From positions 1 through 64,000 of the forward strand of contig NZ_VIUW01000003.1 of the NCBI RefSeq assembly GCF_007828725.1: 64,000 bases of DNA, in the 5' to 3' direction. The notes beneath the pieces were generated by a model. It had not been told where the DNA came from. It saw nothing but the letters and a program-made list of their open reading frames with translations, and ran no database searches. Below, piece by piece: positions 49,607 to 57,675 of this stretch (position 1 is the stretch's first letter; every line of letters begins with the position of its first letter). Made by a program: the position numbers and the translations under genes. The stretch is from Marihabitans asiaticum. Lineage in GTDB: Bacteria > Actinomycetota > Actinomycetes > Actinomycetales > Dermatophilaceae.

Positions 49607-50374
49607 GTGGTCGAGCACCGCACCCCGGTACCGCCGATGTACCGGTTCGTCGCCAACGTGCTGCGGCCACCCCTTCGCCTGCTCATGGACTACTCGGTGC
49701 GCGGGCTGGAGAACCTGCCCGAGAGCGGCGGCTTCATCGTCACCCCGAACCACCTGTCCTACGCCGACCCCTTCCCCTGGGCGCACGTGCTCTACGACCG
49801 CGGGATCGCGCCGGTCTACCTGGCCAAGAGCGAGCTCTTCGACTCGGCCGTGCTGGGGTACATCCTGCGGCACGCGGGCCAGGTGCCGGTCGAGCGCGAG
49901 ACGAGCAGCGCGGCGGAGGTCCTCGGGCGGGCCGTCCAGGCCCTCGACCGCGGCCAGTGCGTCGCGATCTACCCCGAGGGAACCCTCACGAGAGACCCCG
50001 ACCTGTGGCCCATGCGTGGCAAGACCGGCGCCGCCCGGCTGGCACTGGAGGCCCGCTGCCCGGTCATCCCGATCGCCCAGTGGGGCCCGCAGGAGATCCT
50101 CGCGCCGTACGGCCGCTTGCCTCGACTCTTCCCCCGCACGACGATCCACGTGCGCTACGGCCCTCCGGTCGACCTGTCCGACCTCTACGACGACGGGACG
50201 CCGAGCGCCGAAGCGTGCGTCGAGGCGACGAACCGGATCATGCGCGGCATCACCGACGAGCTCGAAGTGCTGCGCGGCGAGCGTGCACCCGCAGTACGGT
50301 TCGACCCAAGGGCGCACGGGATGCCCCTGACCGGCGACTACACGCGGGGAGCGCGACCGGTCAGCCGCGGCTGA
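49607..50374 (+). CDS. plsC: 1-acyl-sn-glycerol-3-phosphate acyltransferase family protein
   Basis: A 255-aa membrane-associated acyltransferase of phospholipid synthesis. The catalytic motif Asn-His-Leu-Ser-Tyr-Ala-Asp is near residue 46 and the phosphate-binding Tyr-Pro-Glu-Gly-Thr-Leu near 124. It is followed immediately by gpsA, which makes the glycerol-3-phosphate that this pathway uses. GTG 49607 has AAGGAG upstream. Whether it is the main PlsC or a paralogue is not certain. Confidence 0.85.
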   Translation: MVEHRTPVPPMYRFVANVLRPPLRLLMDYSVRGLENLPESGGFIVTPNHLSYADPFPWAHVLYDRGIAPVYLAKSELFDSAVLGYILRHAGQVPVERETSSAAEVLGRAVQALDRGQCVAIYPEGTLTRDPDLWPMRGKTGAARLALEARCPVIPIAQWGPQEILAPYGRLPRLFPRTTIHVRYGPPVDLSDLYDDGTPSAEACVEATNRIMRGITDELEVLRGERAPAVRFDPRAHGMPLTGDYTRGARPVSRG

Positions 50375-50387
50375 GCGAAGGAGGAGC

Positions 50388-51386
50388 ATGATGAGCAAGA
50401 TCGCAGTCCTAGGTGGCGGCAGCTGGGGGACCGGGTTCGCCACGGTGCTGGCCGACGCCGGCAACGACGTCGTCATCTGGTCCCACCGCCAGGAGCAGGT
50501 CGACCAGATCAACGCCGGCTGCAACGAGCGCTACCTCCCGGGCCACCAGCTGCCGGACGCGATCTCGGCGACCGCAGACCCCCGCGAGGCCGTCGACGGC
50601 GCCTGGGCGACGGTGCTGGCGATCCCCAGCCAGTCCCTGCGCGACAACCTCTCGCGCTGGGGAGACGTCCTCGACGGCCAGGTCGTCGTCTCCCTCATGA
50701 AGGGTGTCGAGCTCGGCACGACGAAGCGGATGAGCGAGGTCATCTCCGAGGCCGGTGGGGTCCCGACCGACCGGATCGTCGTCGTCTCCGGACCCAACCT
50801 CGCGCGCGAGATCGTCCAGCGCCAGCCGGCCGCCACGGTCGTTGCCTGCGCCGACGCCGCGGTCGCCGACCGCTTCGCGGCCGCCTGCGCCACGCGCTAC
50901 TTCCGTCCCTACACCTCGCCCGACATCGTCGGGGCCGAGGTCGGCGGCGCGGTGAAGAACGTCATCGCCCTCGCCGTCGGCATGGCCGAGGGCCTGGGCA
51001 TGGGTGACAACACGAAGTCCTCGATCATCACCCGCGGCCTGGCCGAGATCACTCGCCTGGGCGTCGCGCTGGGGGCGGACGCGCGCACCTTCGCCGGGCT
51101 CGCGGGGGTCGGCGACCTCATCGCGACCTGCATGTCGCCGCTGTCTCGCAACCACTCCTTCGGGGTCAGGCTGGGCCAGGGGATGTCGGTCGAGGACATC
51201 CAGGCAGAGCAGCAGCAGACGGCCGAAGGGGTGAAGTCGTGCGCCTCGATCCTGGCGCTGGCTCAGCACCACGACGTCGAGGTCCCGATCACCGAGCAGG
51301 TCAACGCCTGCGTCCACGAGGGCAAGTCGCCCGAGGAGGTCGTGCACGACCTGCTCGCCCGCGCCCGCAAGCCCGAGACGGACTGA
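50388..51386 (+). CDS. gpsA: glycerol-3-phosphate dehydrogenase [NAD(P)+]
   Basis: A 332-aa enzyme that reduces dihydroxyacetone phosphate for phospholipid synthesis. The nucleotide loop Gly-Gly-Gly-Ser-Trp-Gly-Thr is at residues 9-15. The catalytic Lys lies in Val-Gly-Gly-Ala-Val-Lys-Asn-Val-Ile-Ala. Gly-Asp-Leu-Ile-Ala-Thr-Cys is conserved. The gene is 13 bp after plsC. Two adjacent ATGs (50388, 50391) follow AAGGAGGAG. Confidence 0.94.
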   Translation: MMSKIAVLGGGSWGTGFATVLADAGNDVVIWSHRQEQVDQINAGCNERYLPGHQLPDAISATADPREAVDGAWATVLAIPSQSLRDNLSRWGDVLDGQVVVSLMKGVELGTTKRMSEVISEAGGVPTDRIVVVSGPNLAREIVQRQPAATVVACADAAVADRFAAACATRYFRPYTSPDIVGAEVGGAVKNVIALAVGMAEGLGMGDNTKSSIITRGLAEITRLGVALGADARTFAGLAGVGDLIATCMSPLSRNHSFGVRLGQGMSVEDIQAEQQQTAEGVKSCASILALAQHHDVEVPITEQVNACVHEGKSPEEVVHDLLARARKPETD

Positions 51387-51398
51387 GCCCGTCCGCCG

Positions 51399-52478
51399 TC
51401 AGGAGCGCAGGGCCCGGTCCAGGTCGCGCCAGAGGTCCTCGACGTCCTCGACCCCGACCGAGAGCCGCAGCAGGTCGACCGGGGTCGACTCCGGCTCGCC
51501 GGGCTGGCGCCGGCGTCGCTCGAGCTGGGACTCCACGCCGCCCAGGCTCGTCGAGTGCGACCAGAGCCGGGTCGAGGTCGCGACCTGCTCGGCCCCCTTC
51601 GCCCCTCCGCTCACCTCGATCGAGACGATCGCGCCAAAGCCGGGGTAGCGCACCCTGGTGACTCGCTCGTGGCCCCCGAGCCGGCTGGCCAGCTCGGCCG
51701 CGTTGGCGCAGGCGCGCTCCAGGCGCACCGAGAGGGTGCGCAGGCCGCGCAGCACGAGCCAGGCCTCCATCGGCCCGGCGATGCCGCCGCCGAGCTGCCG
51801 GTGCCGGGCGAGCCGGGCCTGGACCTGCGTCAGGTCGGGCCGGGTCACGGTGAGCCCGAGGATGACGTCGGAGTGCCCGGAGAGGTACTTCGTCGCGGAG
51901 TGCACGACGACTTCGGCGCCGGAGCGCAGCGGCTGCTGCAGCAGCGGGGTGGCGAAGGTGTTGTCCACCGCCGCCAGCGCGCCCGCCTCGTGCGCCGCGC
52001 GCACCAGGCCGTCGAGGTCGGCGACGTCGAGCAGGGGGTTGGTCGGCGACTCCAACCAGAGCAGGTCGGCGCCGGGGAGAGCGGCTCGGACCCCTTCGTC
52101 GTCGGTCACGTCGATCCAGCGCACGGTGAGCCGTCCGGCCTCGGCCGCCTCGGTCAGCGCGACGACTACCCCGTTGTAGGCGGCGAAGGGGGCGAGCACG
52201 GTCCCCCCGGCCGGCACGAGGGAGAGGACGGCCGAGACGGCCGCCATCCCCGAGGCGAAGGCGAGCGCATCGCCGCCTTCGAGGGCGCCGACCGCCTCCT
52301 CCAGGGCCGTCCAGGTGGGGTTGCCGCCCCGGGCGTAGTTGACCGGGCCGTCGGCGATGTAGGTGGAGGTGAAGGTAGGGGAGACGTTCAGCGGCGCCCC
52401 CGGGTCGCGGCCGGGGCGACCGAGGGCCACCACCTGGGTGGCCGGCGAGAGAGGGTGGTCGTGGTGCCCGGCGGTCAT
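51399..52478 (-). CDS. cystathionine gamma-synthase/lyase family PLP enzyme
   Basis: A 359-aa Cys/Met-metabolism PLP enzyme. The PLP Lys lies in Ser-Ala-Thr-Lys-Tyr-Leu-Ser-Gly-His-Ser-Asp near residue 195, and Pro-Thr-Asn-Pro-Leu-Leu precedes it. The C-terminal Ser-Leu-Gly-Gly-Val-Glu-Ser and Arg-Leu-Ser-Val-Gly-Val-Glu are typical. The sequence does not decide between cystathionine gamma-synthase and a lyase. It converges with gpsA and diverges from ddl. Confidence 0.85.
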   Translation of the reverse strand: MTAGHHDHPLSPATQVVALGRPGRDPGAPLNVSPTFTSTYIADGPVNYARGGNPTWTALEEAVGALEGGDALAFASGMAAVSAVLSLVPAGGTVLAPFAAYNGVVVALTEAAEAGRLTVRWIDVTDDEGVRAALPGADLLWLESPTNPLLDVADLDGLVRAAHEAGALAAVDNTFATPLLQQPLRSGAEVVVHSATKYLSGHSDVILGLTVTRPDLTQVQARLARHRQLGGGIAGPMEAWLVLRGLRTLSVRLERACANAAELASRLGGHERVTRVRYPGFGAIVSIEVSGGAKGAEQVATSTRLWSHSTSLGGVESQLERRRRQPGEPESTPVDLLRLSVGVEDVEDLWRDLDRALRS

Positions 52479-52539
52479 GGGCGACAGGGTAGCGACGGCG
52501 ACACGGCGGCGCTGACGCTGGCGGGGCGAGCCCGCGCAC

Positions 52540-52545
52540 TAGAGT
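52540..52545 (+). promoter_or_regulatory. -10 box TAGAGT for ddl
   Basis: TAGAGT ends 9 nt before ATG 52555; there is no Shine-Dalgarno sequence, so the mRNA is leaderless or nearly so. Confidence 0.5.
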
Positions 52546-52554
52546 CGGGTCCTG

Positions 52555-53682
52555 ATGACTACCGATGAGACCCGCAAGCCCCGGGTGGCTGTCGTCTTCG
52601 GCGGCCGGTCCTCCGAGCACGCCGTGTCCTGCGCCACCGCCGCCGGTGTCCTGCGGGCCATCGACCGGGAGCGTTACGACGTCGTCCCGGTCGGGGTCGC
52701 CCGAGACGGCTCGTGGGTGCTGGTCGAGGACGACCCGGACCCGCTGCAGCTGACCACGGACCACACCCCCGAGGTGGCGCACAGCGGCACCGAGGTCGCC
52801 CTGTCCACCGCCGTCGGCGACCGGTCGTTGCTCGTGCAGGAGCCGGGGCAGCCCCCGCGCGCGCTCGGCGAGGTCGACGTCGTCTTCCCGCTGCTGCACG
52901 GGCCGTACGGCGAGGACGGGACGCTGCAGGGGATGCTCGAGCTGGCCGACGTGCGCTACGTCGGCTCCGGCGTCCTTGCCTCTGCGGCGGGCATGGACAA
53001 GCACTACATGAAGGTCGTCTTCGCCGGTGCGGGTCTGCCACTGGGGCCGTACACCGTGATCACCGACCGGCAGTGGCGCGCCGACAAGGCGGCGGCGATG
53101 GATGCCGCGGCGGCGCTGAGCTTCCCCGTCTTCGTCAAGCCGTGCCGGGCGGGCTCGTCGATGGGGGTGAGCAAGGTCGACTCCGTCGACGGTCTCGAGG
53201 CGGCGGTCGAGGTGGCGCGCTCGCACGACCTCAAGGTCATCGTCGAGGCGGGTATCGAGGGCCGAGAGATCGAGTGCGCGGTGCTCGAGGGGCACGGGAC
53301 CGAGTCCCCACGGACCTCGCTGCCCGGCGAGATCATGCTCGAGAGCGGGCACGGGCACGACTTCTACGACTTCGAGGCGAAGTACCTGGACGAGGCTGCG
53401 GTCCGGCTCTCCTGCCCGGCGGAGCTGCCCGACGACGTGAGCGAGGAGGTCCGGCGGCTGGCCGGCGCCGCGTTCGAGGCGCTGGGGTGCGAGGGCCTGG
53501 CCCGGGTCGACTGCTTCGTGACCGAGCGCGGCGAGGTCCTCATCAACGAGATCAACACGATGCCCGGCTTCACCCCGCACTCGATGTACCCGCGCATGTG
53601 GGAGGCGAGCGGCGTGAGCTACCCCGAGCTCATCGACGACCTGATCCAGCTGGCGCTGAACCGGCCGGTCGGGCTGCGCTGA
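52555..53682 (+). CDS. ddl: D-alanine--D-alanine ligase
   Basis: A 375-aa ATP-grasp ligase that makes the D-Ala-D-Ala dipeptide for peptidoglycan. The N-terminal Gly-Gly-Arg-Ser-Ser-Glu-His, the His-Gly-Pro-Tyr-Gly-Glu-Asp-Gly block, and Lys-Pro-Cys-Arg-Ala-Gly-Ser-Ser-Met-Gly-Val match. The metal ligands Glu-Ile-Asn-Thr-Met-Pro-Gly-Phe-Thr and active-site Tyr/Ser near the C-terminus are also present. Tyr versus Phe in the active site cannot be read with certainty, so D-Lac specificity is not excluded. Confidence 0.95.
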   Translation: MTTDETRKPRVAVVFGGRSSEHAVSCATAAGVLRAIDRERYDVVPVGVARDGSWVLVEDDPDPLQLTTDHTPEVAHSGTEVALSTAVGDRSLLVQEPGQPPRALGEVDVVFPLLHGPYGEDGTLQGMLELADVRYVGSGVLASAAGMDKHYMKVVFAGAGLPLGPYTVITDRQWRADKAAAMDAAAALSFPVFVKPCRAGSSMGVSKVDSVDGLEAAVEVARSHDLKVIVEAGIEGREIECAVLEGHGTESPRTSLPGEIMLESGHGHDFYDFEAKYLDEAAVRLSCPAELPDDVSEEVRRLAGAAFEALGCEGLARVDCFVTERGEVLINEINTMPGFTPHSMYPRMWEASGVSYPELIDDLIQLALNRPVGLR

Positions 53683-53714
53683 CGCTCACCTCGACCGCGG
53701 CACCGCGGACGCCC

Positions 53715-54200
53715 TCAGGAGCAGCGGCGGCCGTTCGGCGGCAGCTCGCCGGCGGCCTCGGCGAAGGCGGGGAGCAGCAGGGGAGCGGGGGCGTAGTCCT
53801 GCGGTACGAGCAACTCGATCGCGGGGGTGGTGCCGAAGGTGGTCAGCCTCACCCCGTCGTCGAGGCGGCTGGCGACCCAGTCGATGCCGTCGACGCTGAT
53901 GCACTGCTCGGTCGTCGGGCCGAGGGGCGGAACCCCGCAGCGGGCGATGACGGCCGGATTTCCCCATGCCCGGACGGCCCGGTGCTCCGGCGCCGTCGGT
54001 CGCGCCGCCTCGCCGGCCACGTCGGCCGGCCAGCGGGCGCCGGCCGCGGCGCAGGCGTCGTCGTCGGCGCCAGGAGGGAGGCCGACCTCGACGTCGGCGG
54101 TGCGCGTGAGGTAGACGGCGACGGCCAGAGCCGCGGTGACGAGCACGACCAGCGCGGCGGTGAGGGCCTGCCGGCCGGTCGGGGACGGGCGGGTGCTCAG
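53715..54200 (-). CDS. DUF3515 family membrane-anchored protein
   Basis: A protein of about 161 aa with one N-terminal membrane helix and an extracytoplasmic domain holding four Cys. DUF3515 proteins sit between ddl and thiL in actinobacteria (Rv2980 in M. tuberculosis), as here; their function is unknown. No ATG, GTG or TTG lies ahead of the membrane helix. The first such codon, GTG 54146, would cut the helix. A CTG at 54200, one base after the stop of the upstream gene and with GAGG before it, gives a basic N-terminus plus full helix, so I use it. Confidence 0.7.
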   Translation of the reverse strand: MSTRPSPTGRQALTAALVVLVTAALAVAVYLTRTADVEVGLPPGADDDACAAAGARWPADVAGEAARPTAPEHRAVRAWGNPAVIARCGVPPLGPTTEQCISVDGIDWVASRLDDGVRLTTFGTTPAIELLVPQDYAPAPLLLPAFAEAAGELPPNGRRCS

Positions 54201-54201
54201 G

Positions 54202-54435
54202 TCAGGCCTCGACGACCGGGCAGGTCAGGGTGCGGGTAATGCCCTCGACCTGCTGGACCCGGGCCAGGACGAGCCGGCCGAGATCGTCCATCGACCCGGC
54301 CTCGAGCTGGGCGACGACGTCGTAGGGGCCGGTGACCTCCTTGGCCTCGGCCACGCCGTCGATCTCGCTCAGCGCCTGCCGCACATCGGTGGACCGGCCG
54401 ACATCTGTCTGGATGAGCACGAACGCGTGGACCAT
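54202..54435 (-). CDS. stand-alone Lrp/AsnC ligand-binding (RAM) domain protein
   Basis: A 77-aa protein consisting only of the ferredoxin-like RAM domain of Lrp/AsnC regulators (Ala-Phe-Val-Leu-Ile-Gln-Thr-Asp-Val-Gly, then Val-Thr-Gly-Pro-Tyr-Asp-Val-Val-Ala-Gln). It has no DNA-binding domain. Such proteins may bind amino acids or modulate full-length Lrp; the role is unknown. It is divergent from thiL and adjacent to the DUF3515 gene (1-bp gap). Confidence 0.85.
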   Translation of the reverse strand: MVHAFVLIQTDVGRSTDVRQALSEIDGVAEAKEVTGPYDVVAQLEAGSMDDLGRLVLARVQQVEGITRTLTCPVVEA

Positions 54436-54518
54436 GGCGTCTCCTCTTCTCGACCGTCGGGCAGTCGCACGCTACCCGCTCCCCGCTCGGTAGCGAGGGC
54501 GGATGAGATCGTGGCGAG

Positions 54519-55589
54519 GTGATCGACGACACGACGACCCTCGGCGAGCTGGACGAGGAGCACATCCTCGCCGAGCTGCTGCCGGTCCTCACCCGTCACA
54601 CGTCCGCCACGGTGCGGGTCGGGGTCGGCGACGACGCGGCGGTGCTCGCGGCGCACGTGTCCGTCGTCGCCACGACGGACACGATGGTCAAGGGGGTGGA
54701 CTGGCGCGACGACTGGTCGCTCCCACAGGAGGTGGGCCGCAAGCTCGTCGCGCAGAACGTCAGCGACCTCGCCGCGATGGGGGCCCGGCCCACGGGTCTG
54801 CTGCTCACGGTGGCTTCCGAGCCAAACCTGCCGTTGCGCTGGTTGCTCCAGCTGGGCGAAGGGGTGTCAGCGGCCGCCGCAGAGGCGGGCACCGTGGTCG
54901 TCGGCGGGGATGTCTCGGCGGCCCCAGGTGGGGTGGTGCTCCTCGGGATGACCGCGATCGGGGACCTCGAGGGGCGGGCTCCGGTGACCCGGGCAGGGGC
55001 GCGCCCAGGAGACGTGGTGGCCGTCCGCGGATCGCTGGGGCGCTCGGGCGCCGGGTTGAGGTTGCTGGGGCAGGGGGCCGCTCGGGAGGAGATGACCGGC
55101 GCGGCGGCGCAGCTCGTCGCGGACCACTGCGCCCCTCGGCCGCCGTGGGAGGCCGGCGCGGAGGCGGCTGCGGCCGGCGCGACGTCGATGATCGATCTCT
55201 CCGACGGGCTGGTGCGCGACGCGAGCCGGGTCGCCCGGGCCAGCGATGTGCGGCTCGACCTGGAGTCCGACCTGCTGGCCGTGCAGGTCGCCGCCCTCGC
55301 GGAGGTCGTCGGCGAGGAGGCGGCCTGGGCGGACGTCCTCGGCGGCGGTGAGGAGCACTCTCTGCTCGCGACCTTCGGCCCGACGGCCCGTCCGCCGCAC
55401 GGCTGGCTCGCGATCGGTGCCGTCGCGGCGGCTCACGACGCCGAGTCGCCGGTCACCCTCGACGGCCAGCGTGTCGAGGTCACCGGGTGGGACCACTTCG
55501 ACCGCTCGACTGCGGGCCGGGAGGGTGTCGCGGGTCCGCGCGCACTGCCAGGGACGACGAAGGGCCGGTCCGAGACGGACCGGCCCTGA
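54519..55589 (+). CDS. thiL: thiamine-monophosphate kinase
   Basis: A 356-aa PurM-like kinase making thiamine diphosphate. It shows Val-Gly-Asp-Asp-Ala-Ala-Val near residue 38, Thr-Thr-Asp-Thr-Met-Val, Ala-Met-Gly-Ala-Arg-Pro near the Mg2+ site, and Ile-Asp-Leu-Ser-Asp-Gly-Leu. All metal ligands look intact. The last codons overlap a terminator hairpin (55561-55587). GTG 54519 is the first start in frame and no clear RBS is seen. Confidence 0.92.
   Translation: MIDDTTTLGELDEEHILAELLPVLTRHTSATVRVGVGDDAAVLAAHVSVVATTDTMVKGVDWRDDWSLPQEVGRKLVAQNVSDLAAMGARPTGLLLTVASEPNLPLRWLLQLGEGVSAAAAEAGTVVVGGDVSAAPGGVVLLGMTAIGDLEGRAPVTRAGARPGDVVAVRGSLGRSGAGLRLLGQGAAREEMTGAAAQLVADHCAPRPPWEAGAEAAAAGATSMIDLSDGLVRDASRVARASDVRLDLESDLLAVQVAALAEVVGEEAAWADVLGGGEEHSLLATFGPTARPPHGWLAIGAVAAAHDAESPVTLDGQRVEVTGWDHFDRSTAGREGVAGPRALPGTTKGRSETDRP
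55561..55587. terminator. bidirectional hairpin in the thiL 3' end
   Basis: AGGGCCGGTCCG (55561-55572), loop AGA, CGGACCGGCCCT (55576-55587) is a perfect 12-bp stem. The thiL stop codon overlaps its end. Because rpmB converges from the other side (ends 55609), it could terminate both transcripts. Confidence 0.7.
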
Positions 55590-55608
55590 CGTCGTGCAGA
55601 GAGTCGGG

Positions 55609-55803
55609 TCAGCGGGTGACCTTGCCCGCCTTGAGGCAGGAGGTGCACACGTTCATCCGCTTCGGCGTGCTGCCGCCCTCGCCGACCCGAGCCTTGACGC
55701 GCTGGATGTTGGGGTTCCAGCGTCGCTTGGTGCGGCGGTGGGAGTGCGAGATGGAGTGCCCGAAGCTCGGGCCCTTGCCGCAGACGTCGCAGTTGGCAGC
55801 CAC
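55609..55803 (-). CDS. rpmB: 50S ribosomal protein L28 (zinc-binding form)
   Basis: A 64-aa ribosomal protein. Cys-Asp-Val-Cys near residue 5-8 and Cys-Thr-Ser-Cys near 52-55 show the C+ form. The [12 protein letters not shown] core is typical. Zinc-free paralogues occur in many actinobacteria; none is in this window. The GTG at 55803 starts Val/Met-Ala-Ala-Asn-Cys, with GGAGAC about 7-12 nt upstream. Confidence 0.95.
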   Translation of the reverse strand: MAANCDVCGKGPSFGHSISHSHRRTKRRWNPNIQRVKARVGEGGSTPKRMNVCTSCLKAGKVTR

Positions 55804-55988
55804 GGGGTGTCTCCTTGAGTGGATTGAGCGGTATCGATCACGTACTAGCTGTGTGCCTGGGTCACGCGGCGCGCACTGGGCTCGCACGAAGGTCGAGTCG
55901 GGGCAGCGGCCTGCTCAGGCAACCGGTCCAGGGTAGCCGAGGCCGTAGCGCGCCACCAAAACGCCGAGTCCTGCCGGCGGGCGTCGGC

Positions 55989-55994
55989 TAGCGT
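55989..55994 (+). promoter_or_regulatory. -10 box TAGCGT for the DAK gene
   Basis: TAGCGT ends 7 nt before GTG 56002, supporting that start over the earlier GTG at 55993, which overlaps the box itself. Confidence 0.5.
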
Positions 55995-56001
55995 GCGGAG
56001 G

Positions 56002-57675
56002 GTGATCACCGCCCTCGACGCCGACGCGCTGCGCCGCTGGGCCGTCATGACCCGGGCCGCGCTGGCCGCCCGTCGCGCCGAGATCGACGCGCTCAACGTC
56101 TTCCCCGTGCCCGACGGCGACACCGGGACCAACCTCTACCTCACCCTCGACCAGGCTCTCGACGCCGTGCGCTCCGACCACGAGCGCTGCGGGGTCCTCG
56201 GTCAGGTCGACCTGGCCGGTGAGGCGGCCGCGATTTCCCGGGCCGCGATGCTCTCTGCCCGAGGCAACTCCGGCGTCATCCTCAGCCAGCTGATCCGCGG
56301 GGTGAGCGAGGAGCTCACCCGCTCGGCCGGCGAGACGGTCGGGGTGGACGCCATCGCATCGGCCCTGGAGGCCGCGGCCCGGCGGGCCCGCGAGAGCGTC
56401 GTCCGGCCCAAGGAGGGGACCATCCTCTCCGTCGCCGACGCCGCTGCTCGAGCGGCGCGGACCGTGGCGGACGACGGGGCCGACCTGGCGGCCCTGACCA
56501 CCGCCGTCGTCGGCGCCGCCCGCGAGGCACTGGCCCGCACCCCTTCGCAGCTGACGGTGCTCGCCGACGCCGGTGTCGTCGACGCCGGTGGCGCCGGTCT
56601 CCTCCTCTTCGTCGAGGCACTGGACCGGGTCGTGCACGAGCAGCAGCCGGTCGACCGCTTCGAGGTCGACGACTTCATGATGAACCTCGACCTGCAGCGG
56701 CGACCGGGCTGGCGGTCCGAGCCCAGTGCGATCGAGGGCGACCACGAGGGGGAGCAGGACGGGACGGAGCACGACCCCGGCTTCGAGGTGATGTACCTGC
56801 TCGACGGCGTCGAGGAGGCGGCCCTGGAGGACCTCAGGCAGGGGCTGGACCGGCTGGGCGACAGCGTCGTCGTGAGCGGCGACGGCGAGCGGGTGCGGGT
56901 GCACGTGCACACCGACGACATCGGCGCCGCGCTCGAGGCGGGGCTGGCCGCGGGCCACCCCCACGACGTGCAGGTCACCCCGCTGGAGCACATCGTGCAC
57001 CCGCCGCCCCGGGTCGGTCTGGCCGTCGTCGCCTGCGCGGCCGGCCCGGGCATCGCTGAGGTCTTCGAGCAGGCGGGAGCGCGGGTGGTCACCTCCGGTC
57101 CGGGGCGGCGTGCCTCCGCGGGCGAGCTGCTCGACGCGGTCCGCGGGACCGGCTCCGGTGACGTGCTTCTCCTGCCGAACGACCGCGACACCCTGCTCGC
57201 CGCGAACGCCTGCGCGCAGGCGGCCGGTCAGGAGGGGCAGCAGGTGCACGTGGTGGAGTCGACGACGGTGGTGCAGGGCATCGCGGCCCTCGCCGTGTAC
57301 GACCCGGCGGCCGATGCCCGGCACAACCAGATCACGATGACGCGCGCCGCGGCGGCTACCCGCCACGGCGCGGTCACGATCGCCGTCAAGGACGGCCTGA
57401 CCTCGGGCGGTCCGTGCCGCGTCGGCGACGCCCTCGGGATCGTCGGCGGCGACATCACCATCGTCGGCGAGGACCTCGAGCAGGTCGCCGGGCAGGTGCT
57501 CGAGCGGCTCTGCGGGTCCGGGGTCGAGCTGGTCACCCTCGTCGCGGGCGAAGGGGTGGACCCGGGCCTGCTCGAGACGCTCACCGACGCCGCCGAGTCG
57601 TCCGCTCCCGGGGTCGAGGTCGAGGTCGTCGACGGTGGTCAGTCGCACTACCCCGTCCTCATCGGGGTCGAGTAG
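56002..57675 (+). CDS. DAK2/DegV-like protein, FakA-type fatty acid kinase
   Basis: A 557-aa protein. The N-terminal DhaL (DAK2) ATP domain shows Asn-Val-Phe-Pro-Val-Pro-Asp-Gly-Asp-Thr-Gly-Thr-Asn near residue 33, with the Mg2+ Asp residues, and Ser-Ala-Arg-Gly-Asn-Ser-Gly-Val-Ile near 90. The C-terminal half is the FakA middle/C-terminal domain. FakA phosphorylates exogenous fatty acids with FakB carriers; no FakB is nearby. Order rpmB-DAK-recG is the classic one. It overlaps recG by 1 nt. Confidence 0.88.
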   Translation: MITALDADALRRWAVMTRAALAARRAEIDALNVFPVPDGDTGTNLYLTLDQALDAVRSDHERCGVLGQVDLAGEAAAISRAAMLSARGNSGVILSQLIRGVSEELTRSAGETVGVDAIASALEAAARRARESVVRPKEGTILSVADAAARAARTVADDGADLAALTTAVVGAAREALARTPSQLTVLADAGVVDAGGAGLLLFVEALDRVVHEQQPVDRFEVDDFMMNLDLQRRPGWRSEPSAIEGDHEGEQDGTEHDPGFEVMYLLDGVEEAALEDLRQGLDRLGDSVVVSGDGERVRVHVHTDDIGAALEAGLAAGHPHDVQVTPLEHIVHPPPRVGLAVVACAAGPGIAEVFEQAGARVVTSGPGRRASAGELLDAVRGTGSGDVLLLPNDRDTLLAANACAQAAGQEGQQVHVVESTTVVQGIAALAVYDPAADARHNQITMTRAAAATRHGAVTIAVKDGLTSGGPCRVGDALGIVGGDITIVGEDLEQVAGQVLERLCGSGVELVTLVAGEGVDPGLLETLTDAAESSAPGVEVEVVDGGQSHYPVLIGVE

